From: RUG11462 sp045649405 | GTDB taxonomy: Bacteria; Bacillota; Clostridia; Oscillospirales; Acutalibacteraceae | NCBI GenBank assembly: GCA_045649405.1 | Contig: JAZRPW010000005.1 | Coordinates: forward strand, 1 to 12,186 | Direction: 5' to 3' | Length of the DNA stretch: 12,186 nt | Shown here: one piece after another, positions 5,978 through 12,186 of the stretch | How the letters are laid out: every line of letters begins with the position of its first letter | Position numbering within the stretch: the first letter of the stretch is position 1 | Position numbers and translations under genes: made by a program | Notes under the pieces: model-generated | Told to the model about the DNA's origin: nothing | What the model saw: the letters and a program-made list of their open reading frames with translations, nothing else | Databases searched by the model: none

Positions 5978-6376
5978 TTATACTCTACGTCTTTTTGGTG
6001 GACGACAACCGTTGTGTGGAATAGGAGTTACGTCTTTGATAAGACTTACTTCCAAACCTGCTGTTTGCAATGCTCTGATTGCAGCTTCACGGCCTGCGCC
6101 TGGACCTTTAACAAATACTTCAACTGTCTTCAAACCATGTTCCATTGCAGCTTTTGCAGCTGTTTCTGCAGCAGATTGAGCGGCAAATGGAGTTGATTTT
6201 TTAGAACCTCTGAAGCCTAACTCACCTGCTGAAGCCCAAGAAAGTGCGTTTCCTTGAGTGTCAGTGATTGTGACAATAGTATTGTTGAAGGTTGACTGAA
6301 TATGTGCACTGCCACGCTCGATATTTTTCTTCTCGCGGCGGCGACGGGATGCTGTTTTTGTACCCTTTGTTGCCAT
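5978..6376 (-). CDS. rpsK: 30S ribosomal protein S11
   Basis: S11 lies on the platform of the small subunit, beside the mRNA exit (E) site. The 132 residues include HIQSTFNNTIVTITD (25-39), the GPGAGREAAIRALQ segment (91-104) and the conserved basic tail HNGCRPPKRRRV (121-132), so the protein is complete. The ribosome site before the ATG (AGAGAGGG) is weaker than those of its neighbours. rpsM lies 15 bp upstream, so translational coupling to rpsM is possible. Confidence 0.98.
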   Translation of the reverse strand: MATKGTKTASRRRREKKNIERGSAHIQSTFNNTIVTITDTQGNALSWASAGELGFRGSKKSTPFAAQSAAETAAKAAMEHGLKTVEVFVKGPGAGREAAIRALQTAGLEVSLIKDVTPIPHNGCRPPKRRRV

Positions 6377-6391
6377 ACTTTAAACCCTCTC

Positions 6392-6760
6392 TTACTTCTT
6401 CTTGTTAGCAATAGTCTTCTTAGGACCTTTGCGTGTTCTTGCATTTGTTTTTGAACGTTGACCTCTTACAGGAAGGCCTTTGCGATGACGCATGCCTCTG
6501 AAGCTACCAATTTCGATAAGTCTTTTAATGTCAAATGCAATATCTCTTCTGAGGTCACCCTCAACGTTGCAGTTGTGTTCAATGTACTCACGAAGTTTAG
6601 CTACATCTTCTTCTGATAAATCCTTACATCTAACGTCAGGATTTACGCCTGTTTCAGCCAAAATCTTTTTTGATGTTGTGAGACCGATACCAAAAATATA
6701 GGTAAGGCCAATTTCTACTCGCTTGTTATTAGGCAAGTCAACACCGGAAATACGTGCCAT
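6392..6760 (-). CDS. rpsM: 30S ribosomal protein S13
   Basis: S13 sits in the head of the 30S subunit and contacts the P-site tRNA and the 50S subunit. The 122 residues begin MARISGVDLPNNKRVEIGLT, carry the helix-hairpin-helix YIFGIGLTTS (21-30), and end with the tail after RGMRHRKGLPVRGQ (88-101), which contacts tRNA. Length and motifs are normal. GGAGGTG precedes the ATG, and rpmJ lies 28 bp upstream. Confidence 0.98.
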   Translation of the reverse strand: MARISGVDLPNNKRVEIGLTYIFGIGLTTSKKILAETGVNPDVRCKDLSEEDVAKLREYIEHNCNVEGDLRRDIAFDIKRLIEIGSFRGMRHRKGLPVRGQRSKTNARTRKGPKKTIANKKK

Positions 6761-6788
6761 GTTAATACACCTCCGTCAATATTCGCCA

Positions 6789-6902
6789 TTAACCTTGGCG
6801 TTGTTTGTGTTTTGGGTTTTCACAGATAACCATGACTTTACCCTTGCGTTTAATGACTTTACATTTTTCGCATATTTTCTTAACAGAAGGTCTGACCTTC
6901 AT
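6789..6902 (-). CDS. rpmJ: 50S ribosomal protein L36, zinc-binding form
   Basis: This gene has only 37 codons. The protein begins MKVRPSVKKICEKCKVIKRK and ends KHKQRQG. Cys11, Cys14, Cys27 and His32 form the zinc ribbon of the C+ version of L36. L36 stabilises 23S rRNA helices near the base of the L7/L12 stalk. The ATG at 6902 has AAAGGA a few bases upstream (6917-6912), and the TAA is at 6791-6789. Its place between infA and rpsM is the standard one. The length equals that of typical bacterial L36. Confidence 0.97.
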   Translation of the reverse strand: MKVRPSVKKICEKCKVIKRKGKVMVICENPKHKQRQG

Positions 6903-6978
6903 TCTAATCATTCCTTTCGATAAAACAAAAGACCGATTCTTTTTGTTATTAAAAAATGTCGGATTTAAGTTTGTTATC

Positions 6979-7197
6979 TTACTTTGAACGCCATGTGATG
7001 CGTCCTTTGGTTAAATCATAAGGTGACATTTCAACTGTTACCTTATCGCCTGGAAGAATTCGAATGTAATTCATTCTCAATTTTCCAGAAATGTGGGCTG
7101 AAATAATGTGTCCGTTTTGAAGCTCAACTTTAAAAGTTGCATTTGGTAATGCTTCAACAACAGTACCTTGTAATTCAATATTATCCGCTTTGGCCAT
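6979..7197 (-). CDS. infA: Translation initiation factor IF-1
   Basis: IF-1 binds the A site of the 30S subunit and assists IF-2 and IF-3 during initiation. The 72 residues form one OB-fold and match the usual length. They begin MAKADNIELQGTVVEALPNA and contain FKVELQNGHIISAHISGKLR and the end LTKGRITWRSK. A GGGAGGT site precedes the ATG. The 76-bp gap to rpmJ contains only weak AT-rich inverted repeats. No KOW-domain gene lies between map and infA, although many Clostridia have one there. Confidence 0.98.
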   Translation of the reverse strand: MAKADNIELQGTVVEALPNATFKVELQNGHIISAHISGKLRMNYIRILPGDKVTVEMSPYDLTKGRITWRSK

Positions 7198-7212
7198 GAA
7201 ATTTACCTCCCT

Positions 7213-7980
7213 TTAGATATTTGCGCAATAATCAGGGTCTGTTAAAATCAACGGACCATCTTTTGTTATTGCAATACTGTGTTCAAAATGTGCTGAAAGC
7301 GAGCCGTCTTGTGTTTCAACAGTCCAACCGTCTTTCAGTGTTCTGACACCGGGTTTGCCTAAGTTTATCATAGGCTCAATGGCTAATGTCATGCCCGGTA
7401 CTAAGCGTACACCTCTACCCGCTGTACCAAAATTTGGTACTTCTGGGTCTTCGTGCAGTCTCGCGCCTACTCCATGTCCCACAAATTCTCTGACCACCGA
7501 GTAACCGCGCGCCTCGACATACTCCTGTATTGCTGAAGAGATATCACCAATTCTGCCACCAGGAAGTGCTTTTTTGATGCCTTCGTAAAGGCTCTCTTTA
7601 GTTACTTCCATCAGCCGCTTTGCCTCGGGTGAAACAACCCCGCAAGCAAATGTAGCAGCATTATCGCCGTTATACCCTTCGTAAACAGCTCCTAAATCAA
7701 CCGAAACAATGTCGCCATCTTTAAGAATTGTATTTTTACTTGGTATGCCATGGATAACTTGATTATTTATGGAAATGCATGCACTTGCTGGAAAACCGTT
7801 ATAGTTAAGGAAGCCCGGCTTTGCGTTTTGACTAATGATATAATCATATGCAATTTTATCTAACTCGTAAGTTGATACGCCGGGTTTCACATGTTCTCCA
7901 ACTAGTTGCAGTGCCTTTGCCGAAATTCTGCCGGCTTCTCTCATAAGAGAAATCTCACGAGATGTTTTTAGCACTACCAT
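7213..7980 (-). CDS. map: Methionine aminopeptidase, type I
   Basis: This enzyme removes the initiator methionine from new proteins after deformylation. The 255 residues form a single pita-bread domain of the short type Ia, without the zinc-finger extension. The five metal ligands are in place: Asp95 and Asp106 (VSVDLGAVYEGYNGDN), His169 (VGHGVG), Glu202 (AIEPM) and Glu233 (FEHS). His77 in VIHGIP is the usual substrate-side histidine. The ATG lies two bases after the adk stop, and its GGAGG site is inside the end of adk, so the two are probably translationally coupled. The enzyme appears functional. Confidence 0.98.
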   Translation of the reverse strand: MVVLKTSREISLMREAGRISAKALQLVGEHVKPGVSTYELDKIAYDYIISQNAKPGFLNYNGFPASACISINNQVIHGIPSKNTILKDGDIVSVDLGAVYEGYNGDNAATFACGVVSPEAKRLMEVTKESLYEGIKKALPGGRIGDISSAIQEYVEARGYSVVREFVGHGVGARLHEDPEVPNFGTAGRGVRLVPGMTLAIEPMINLGKPGVRTLKDGWTVETQDGSLSAHFEHSIAITKDGPLILTDPDYCANI

Positions 7981-7982
7981 GC

Positions 7983-8615
7983 TTAATCCTCCAAAGCTTT
8001 GAAAGTAAGAGCAGTTGTATCAGCAACTTCTTCTTGACCTTCAACTACTTTTAAGATACCTTTTTGTGCATAGTAATCTTTAAGTGGCTCTGTTTGTTCG
8101 TGGTAAACGTTAAGTCTATCAAGAACAACTTCAGGACTGTCATCTTTACGAATAACAAGTTCTGCACCACAGAAGTTACATACGCCTTGCTTTTCAGGTT
8201 TCTTATACTCTGTATGATAAGAAGCGCCACAATCAGGGCAAACTCTTCTACCTGACATTCTTTGCACGATTTTTTCATCGGCAACTTCAATGTCAATTAC
8301 CATATCAATTTTAACGCCCATTTCATCAAGCGCTTTCGCTTGAGGAATTGTTCTTGGGAAACCATCAAGAATGAATCCGTTTTGACAATCATCTTCAGCC
8401 AAACGGTCATTGATGATACCAATTACAACCTCGTCAGGAACTAATTTTCCTGCTTCGATGAAAGACTTAGCTTTAAGTCCCATCTCTGTTTGATTTTTCA
8501 AAGCTTCACGAATGATATTACCTGTTGAAATTGTAGGAATACCTAACTTTTCGCAAACTTTTTCGGCTTGAGTGCCTTTACCAGCACCTGGAGCGCCTAA
8601 AAATATCAAATTCAT
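7983..8615 (-). CDS. adk: Adenylate kinase, zinc-binding long-lid form
   Basis: Adk interconverts ATP and AMP with two ADP and balances the cytosolic adenylate pool. The 210 residues show the P-loop GAPGAGKGT (7-15), the AMP-binding part with STGNIIREA (30-38), and DGFPRT (84-89). The long lid carries four cysteines (126, 129, 146, 149), the zinc form typical of Gram-positive bacteria. Its position between secY and map is conserved in this operon. An AAAGGTGG site precedes the ATG. All key residues are present. Confidence 0.98.
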   Translation of the reverse strand: MNLIFLGAPGAGKGTQAEKVCEKLGIPTISTGNIIREALKNQTEMGLKAKSFIEAGKLVPDEVVIGIINDRLAEDDCQNGFILDGFPRTIPQAKALDEMGVKIDMVIDIEVADEKIVQRMSGRRVCPDCGASYHTEYKKPEKQGVCNFCGAELVIRKDDSPEVVLDRLNVYHEQTEPLKDYYAQKGILKVVEGQEEVADTTALTFKALED

Positions 8616-8647
8616 AAATTAACCACCTTTTACTTATCGGCTACTGA

Positions 8648-9961
8648 TTAATCAAGGAATCCTTTATAATGACGCATCATCATTTGTGATTCGAGTGATT
8701 GAACAGTATCAATAGCAACACCAACTACGATGAGCATTGATGTACCACCGAGAGAAACATCAATTTGTACAAACTTGCCAATGATAATTGGTAAAACAGC
8801 GATAACACCAAGGAAAATAGCACCGATGAGGGTGATTCTTGACAAGATGTTTTGAATAAACACTTGTGTTGGTTTACCTGGACGAATACCAGGGATTGCA
8901 CCGTTATTTTTTCTCAAGTTGTTTGCCATTTCAACTGGGTTGTATTGAATTGATGTGTAGAAATAAGCAAAAGCAATAATTAATGCAAAGTAGATAACTG
9001 CGTAGCTAATACTTTGATAGTCAAGCAATGTTAAAACTCTGTACCATGTGCTTGAAGCTGCCTCAGATGTTGTTGGGTTCATAAATGTAAGAACCTGTTG
9101 AGGAATCATAAGAATTGAGCTTGCAAAGATGATTGGCAAAACGCCTGACATATTAACCTTGATTGGCATATGTGAGTTTTGACCACCATATTGTTTTCTA
9201 CCAACTACACGTTTTGCGTATTGAATTGGAATTCTTCTTTCAGCAAATTGCATCCAAACGATGAACAATACAACTGCAATAAGAATAACCAAAACAGCGA
9301 TTACTTGAATCCACATACCTTGTTGTAAGTATGTGATGAATGCTGAGATACCTGATGGTAATCTTGAAATGATACCAGCGAAGAGCAACATTGAAATGCC
9401 GTTGCCGATACCTTTTTCGTCGATTCTCTCACCAAGCCACATCATCAAAGCTGAACCTGCTGTGAAGCAAAGTACAATAACGATTGCTGAGAAAACTTTC
9501 TCAAAACCTGTTTCAGCAATAATGTAACTTGTTGCGCTACCATCTTGTGGTGCTGAAGCGTAAAGCCACCACCAGAAAGCTGTACCTTGGATGAGACCAA
9601 GAATTACAGTTGCAAAACGAGTGTATTTTGCAATTTTCTTTTGACCTTCTTGACCTTCTTGAGCAATTCTCTCAAGAGCAGGAATAGCAACGGTCAAAAG
9701 TTGCATGATGATTGAAGCGTTGATGTATGGAGTGATAGACATTGAGAACAATGCACCGTATTCCATAGCACCACCAGTAAGTACGTTGAGGTAGTTGAAA
9801 AATGCGCCACTACCGCTAATTGCACCTTTGAGTGCTTCAATATCAATAAAAGGAACAGGAAGGAATGAACCAATTCTAAACACCAACAAAATCATGATAG
9901 TGTAAAGAATTTTCATTCTGATTTCCTTAACTCTCCAGGCATTGCGAAGTGTTTCAAACAT
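8648..9961 (-). CDS. secY: Protein translocase subunit SecY
   Basis: SecY is the channel core of the Sec translocon in the cytoplasmic membrane; it works with SecE, SecG and SecA. The 437 residues contain ten hydrophobic membrane segments. Recognisable blocks are the N-terminal RNAWRVKEIRMKILYT (6-21), the plug/second-segment area GAFFNYLNVLTGGAM (52-66), GERIDEKGIGNGIS (177-190), the cytoplasmic loop AERRIPIQYAKR (240-251) that binds SecA and the ribosome, and NNLRKNNGAIPGIRPG (347-362). The length is normal. The ATG is three bases after the rplO stop, and its GGAGG lies inside rplO, so coupled translation is likely. Confidence 0.98.
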   Translation of the reverse strand: MFETLRNAWRVKEIRMKILYTIMILLVFRIGSFLPVPFIDIEALKGAISGSGAFFNYLNVLTGGAMEYGALFSMSITPYINASIIMQLLTVAIPALERIAQEGQEGQKKIAKYTRFATVILGLIQGTAFWWWLYASAPQDGSATSYIIAETGFEKVFSAIVIVLCFTAGSALMMWLGERIDEKGIGNGISMLLFAGIISRLPSGISAFITYLQQGMWIQVIAVLVILIAVVLFIVWMQFAERRIPIQYAKRVVGRKQYGGQNSHMPIKVNMSGVLPIIFASSILMIPQQVLTFMNPTTSEAASSTWYRVLTLLDYQSISYAVIYFALIIAFAYFYTSIQYNPVEMANNLRKNNGAIPGIRPGKPTQVFIQNILSRITLIGAIFLGVIAVLPIIIGKFVQIDVSLGGTSMLIVVGVAIDTVQSLESQMMMRHYKGFLD

Positions 9962-9964
9962 AGT

Positions 9965-10405
9965 TTAAACCTCCTCTGCCTTTCCTCCTGCTGCTTCAAT
10001 AGCTGCTTTAGCTGAAGCAGAAAAAGCTGTTGCTTGAACGGTTACTTTTTTAGTAACTTTACCGTTACCTAAAACTTTAACACCGTCATAAGCTTTATTA
10101 ATGATGCCTTTTTCGATTAAAGCATCTGCGTTTACTACTGCACCATCATCAAATTTATCGAGGGCAGATAAGTTAATAGCAATAATTTTTTTAGCAAAAA
10201 TATTATTAAAACCTCTTTTTGGAACACGTCTAGCGAGTGGCATTTGACCACCTTCAAAACCTGGACGAACTCCGCCGCCTGAACGAGCTTTTTGGCCTTT
10301 ATGACCTTTACCAGCTGTTTTACCTTGTCCAGAAGCAGCACCTCTACCAATTCTCTTTGATTCTTTTACAGAACCTTGAGCTGGAGCTAAATCATGAAGT
10401 TTCAT
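9965..10405 (-). CDS. rplO: 50S ribosomal protein L15
   Basis: L15 is a late-assembly protein of the 50S subunit with a long extension that threads into 23S rRNA. The 146 residues begin MKLHDLAPAQGS, have the glycine- and lysine-rich extension RIGRGAASGQGKTAGKGHKG (18-37) and the conserved PGFEGGQMPLARR (48-60), and end in a globular alpha/beta domain. The length is normal. The ATG follows GGAGGTG, 19 bp after rpmD, and secY follows almost without a gap. Confidence 0.98.
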   Translation of the reverse strand: MKLHDLAPAQGSVKESKRIGRGAASGQGKTAGKGHKGQKARSGGGVRPGFEGGQMPLARRVPKRGFNNIFAKKIIAINLSALDKFDDGAVVNADALIEKGIINKAYDGVKVLGNGKVTKKVTVQATAFSASAKAAIEAAGGKAEEV

Positions 10406-10424
10406 TTTATTCGCACCTCCTTAG

Positions 10425-10622
10425 TTATTCAGTTACCTCTACGAGGTGGGATATTTTAGCGATCTTTCCTTTAGTTTGAGCATTGTCAGGTTGAACTGTA
10501 GAGTCACCTGGCTTTTTAAGACCTAAAGAAATTGCTGTTGCAATTTGTTTTTCTTTGCAACCGATCAAACTTTTTTTCAAAGTGATTGTAAGGCCTGCAG
10601 CCTTTGTCTTTGTTGTAGCCAT
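10425..10622 (-). CDS. rpmD: 50S ribosomal protein L30
   Basis: This is a small protein of 65 residues with the conserved L30 core LTITLKKSLIGCKEKQIATA (10-29), then LGLKKPGDSTVQPDNAQTKG and a final KISHLVEV. A short lysine-rich N-terminal extension (MATTKTKAAG) makes it about five residues longer than usual. Cys22 replaces the more common arginine of the SLIGR motif. It lies between rpsE and rplO as in most bacteria, and a GGAGG site precedes the ATG. Confidence 0.96.
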   Translation of the reverse strand: MATTKTKAAGLTITLKKSLIGCKEKQIATAISLGLKKPGDSTVQPDNAQTKGKIAKISHLVEVTE

Positions 10623-10637
10623 TTTGCTGCCTCCTTA

Positions 10638-11138
10638 TTAACCTAAAATTTCTTTAACGCTCTTGCCACGAATTGCTGCAACTTCTTCAGCGCTTCTAAG
10701 TGAAGCTAAACCTTGGATAGTTGCACGAACTACGTTGCAAGGGTTGTTTGAACGTAATGCTTTTGTACGGATGTCTTTGATACCTACTGTTTCAATAACA
10801 GCACGTGCAGGACCACCCGCAATAACACCAGTACCTTCTGCAGCTGGTTTCATAAGAACTCTACCAGCGCCATAAGCACCGATTACCTCGTGAGGAATTG
10901 TTGTGCCTTTCAAAGCTACTTTAATGAGGTTCTTTTTAGCGTCTTCAATACCTTTACGGATTGCTTCTGGAACCTCGGCAGCTTTACCGATACCGAAACC
11001 TACGATACCATTACCATCACCAACAACCACGAGGGCTGAAAATTTCATAATACGGCCACCTTTAACAGTTTTTGATACTCTGTTAATGGCAACTACTCTT
11101 TCCTGTAAATCAAGTACAGATGCGTCAATATTAGCCAA
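10638..11138 (-). CDS. rpsE: 30S ribosomal protein S5, TTG start
   Basis: S5 lines the mRNA entry of the 30S subunit and affects decoding accuracy. The 166 residues hold an N-terminal double-stranded-RNA-binding-like domain (about 10-75), with ERVVAINRVSKTVKGGRIMK (13-32) and VVGDGNGIVGFGIGKAAEVP, and a C-terminal domain with SNNPCNVVRATIQGLASLRS. The start is TTG at 11138-11136, because the first in-frame ATG (codon 31) would delete part of the RNA-binding domain. The residues after TTG (ANIDAS) and the strong ribosome site support it. rplR is 17 bp upstream. Confidence 0.96.
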   Translation of the reverse strand: MANIDASVLDLQERVVAINRVSKTVKGGRIMKFSALVVVGDGNGIVGFGIGKAAEVPEAIRKGIEDAKKNLIKVALKGTTIPHEVIGAYGAGRVLMKPAAEGTGVIAGGPARAVIETVGIKDIRTKALRSNNPCNVVRATIQGLASLRSAEEVAAIRGKSVKEILG

Positions 11139-11147
11139 AGTTAATCT

Positions 11148-11154
11148 CCTCCTT
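11148..11154 (-). promoter_or_regulatory. Strong ribosome binding site supporting the TTG start of rpsE
   Basis: AAGGAGG is read on the minus strand at 11154-11148, nine bases before TTG. No ATG or GTG lies at a suitable distance. The strong site may compensate for the weaker start codon. Confidence 0.75.
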
Positions 11155-11155
11155 A

Positions 11156-11515
11156 TTAGAACTTGAGGCCGCCCTCACGAGCGCCTTCGGCCAATTCTTT
11201 AACACGGCCGTGATAGATATTTCCTCCGCGGTCAAATACGACCTCGGTAATTCCTGCTTTAACAGCACGCTCTGCAACAGTCTGACCAACTTTACGAGCT
11301 GCTTCTTTGTTACCACCGTTACCTTTGAAATCTTTTTCAATAGATGAAGCAGAAACAAGAGTTTTGCCGGTTGAATCATCAATCACCTGTGCATAAATGT
11401 TTGAGAGTGAACGGAATACGCTAAGACGTGGGCAACTAGCTGTGCCTGAAATCTTGCCACGAACTCTCTTATGTCTTCTTTGACGAGCTGCCTTGCTATC
11501 TGGTCTGTTAACCAT
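11156..11515 (-). CDS. rplR: 50S ribosomal protein L18
   Basis: L18 binds 5S rRNA and helps to place it in the central protuberance with L5 and L25. The 119 residues have a basic N-terminus (MVNRPDSKAARQRRHKRVRG), the conserved RLSVFRSLSNIYAQVIDD (30-47) and the end VVFDRGGNIYHGRVKELAEG followed by AREGGLKF. The length is normal for bacterial L18. GGGAGGAG precedes the ATG, and rplF is 18 bp upstream. It is complete. Confidence 0.98.
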   Translation of the reverse strand: MVNRPDSKAARQRRHKRVRGKISGTASCPRLSVFRSLSNIYAQVIDDSTGKTLVSASSIEKDFKGNGGNKEAARKVGQTVAERAVKAGITEVVFDRGGNIYHGRVKELAEGAREGGLKF

Positions 11516-11533
11516 AATTTCACTCCTCCCTTA

Positions 11534-12079
11534 TTAACCTGCACCTTTGCCGGCTTTACCTTCCTTACGGCGGATAACTTCGTCGGCATATTTGATACCT
11601 TTGCCTTTATATGGCTCTGGTGGTCTTTTTTCTCTGATTTCAGCTGCGAACTGACCAACTTTTTGTTTGTCAGCACCGCTGATGATGATTTCGTTTGGAC
11701 CAGGACACTCAATTGTGATACCATCGATTTCTTCAAACACTACTGGGTGTGAGAAACCAAGGTTCATAGTAAGTGTTTTACCTTGTTTTTGTACACGGTA
11801 ACCAACACCGTTTACTTCTAATTTTTTAGAATAGCCGTTTGCAACGCCTTCTACCATGTTGAAAAGCAATGAACGTGTTAAGCCGTGAAGAGCACGGTTT
11901 TCTTTCTCATCATTTGGACGAGCAACTGTGATTACATTACCTTCAACTTTAATTTCCATATTAGGATTGAATTCTTGTGTAAGGGTACCTTTTGGTCCTT
12001 TTACAGTAACAGAATTGCCATCCATAGTAACTTCGACTCCTGCTGGAATCTCAATTGGTTTCTTACCAATACGTGACAT
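11534..12079 (-). CDS. rplF: 50S ribosomal protein L6
   Basis: L6 lies near the L7/L12 stalk base and the sarcin-ricin loop and supports factor binding. The 181 residues contain two related alpha/beta domains. The start MSRIGKKPIEIPAGVEV, the middle GYSKKLEVNGVGYRV and the end PEPYKGKGIKYADEVIRRKE are all typical. The ATG at 12079 follows AAGGAGGT, which overlaps the rpsH stop region. Another ATG seven bases upstream is out of frame and gives no L6 product. Confidence 0.98.
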   Translation of the reverse strand: MSRIGKKPIEIPAGVEVTMDGNSVTVKGPKGTLTQEFNPNMEIKVEGNVITVARPNDEKENRALHGLTRSLLFNMVEGVANGYSKKLEVNGVGYRVQKQGKTLTMNLGFSHPVVFEEIDGITIECPGPNEIIISGADKQKVGQFAAEIREKRPPEPYKGKGIKYADEVIRRKEGKAGKGAG

Positions 12080-12093
12080 ATTCCATTACCTCC

Positions 12094-12186
12094 TTACCAT
12101 ACGAAAGCAAGAACTTCGCCACTGATGTTCTCTTTGCGAGCTTGCTTGTCTGTCATAATACCTTTTGAAGTAGAGAGAATTGCAAT
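12094..12186 (-). CDS. rpsH: 30S ribosomal protein S8, C-terminal 30 residues, cut by window edge
   Basis: The minus strand from the right edge reads IAILSTSKGIMTDKQARKEN followed by ISGEVLAFVW and a TAA at 12096-12094. This is the conserved S8 C-terminus; the STSKGIMTDKQAR loop binds 16S rRNA helix 21. About 100 N-terminal residues lie beyond the edge. S8 is the translational repressor of the spc operon in Escherichia coli; nothing in this fragment shows whether that applies here. The stop is 14 bp before the rplF start, the standard order. Confidence 0.96.
   Translation of the reverse strand: MAILSTSKGIMTDKQARKENISGEVLAFVW

Noticed and set aside
6903..6978. Weak AT-rich inverted repeats in the infA-rpmJ gap, possible terminator or promoter
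   Set aside because: The pairings are short and interrupted by mismatches, and no convincing -35/-10 pair was found on the minus strand.
9640..9665. Short direct repeat inside secY
   Set aside because: It merely encodes the repeated QEGQEGQ loop of SecY and is ordinary coding sequence.
1..12186. CRISPR arrays, tRNA or rRNA genes, prophage or defence genes
   Set aside because: None was seen on either strand. Apart from the transposase fragment all coding space belongs to core or sporulation genes.

Overview
This window looks like chromosomal core sequence from a low-GC, endospore-forming Gram-positive bacterium, most likely an uncultured member of the Clostridia. By eye the GC content is roughly 40% or a little lower. 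The evidence is the spoIIGA-sigE sporulation pair, the order of ribosomal genes (rpsH-rplF-rplR-rpsE-rpmD-rplO-secY-adk-map-infA-rpmJ-rpsM-rpsK-rpsD-rpoA-rplQ, with rpsD inside the cluster as in Clostridia), zinc-binding forms of S4, L36 and adenylate kinase, and strong AGGAGG-type ribosome binding sites. No species can be named from the sequence alone.

Left part (1-2333). Bases 1-173 on the minus strand encode the N-terminal 57 residues of an IS200-like/REP-associated tyrosine transposase (RAYT), cut off by the window edge. A GC-rich palindrome of REP type lies inside this reading frame. The frame starts two bases after the stop codon of typA (bipA), a complete translational GTPase gene on the same strand. 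A clear sigma-A promoter with an extended -10 lies just upstream of typA. The 334-bp AT-rich gap up to spoIIGA is divergent, and it also holds a perfect 10-bp inverted repeat, a cluster of short ATGTT-type repeats and a tentative spoIIG promoter.

Middle (2334-3901). spoIIGA (membrane aspartyl protease) and sigE (pro-sigma-E) overlap by 25 bases on the plus strand. SpoIIGA removes the pro-sequence of SigE in the mother cell during sporulation. A 13-bp stem terminator after sigE can serve both sigE and the convergent ribosomal operon. The usual neighbours ftsZ (upstream) and sigG (downstream) are absent.

Right part (3913-12186). All genes are on the minus strand and form the distal spc operon plus the alpha operon, transcribed from the right edge towards rplQ. 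It encodes ribosomal proteins, the SecY translocon core, adenylate kinase, methionine aminopeptidase, initiation factor IF-1 and the RNA polymerase alpha subunit. Spacing is tight (2-40 bp) except at infA-rpmJ (76 bp) and rpsD-rpoA (89 bp, three small hairpins). rpsE begins with TTG. rpmJ is only 37 codons.

I see no wholly new system. The most unusual items are the transposase fragment with its in-frame palindrome and the relocated spoIIGA-sigE pair.
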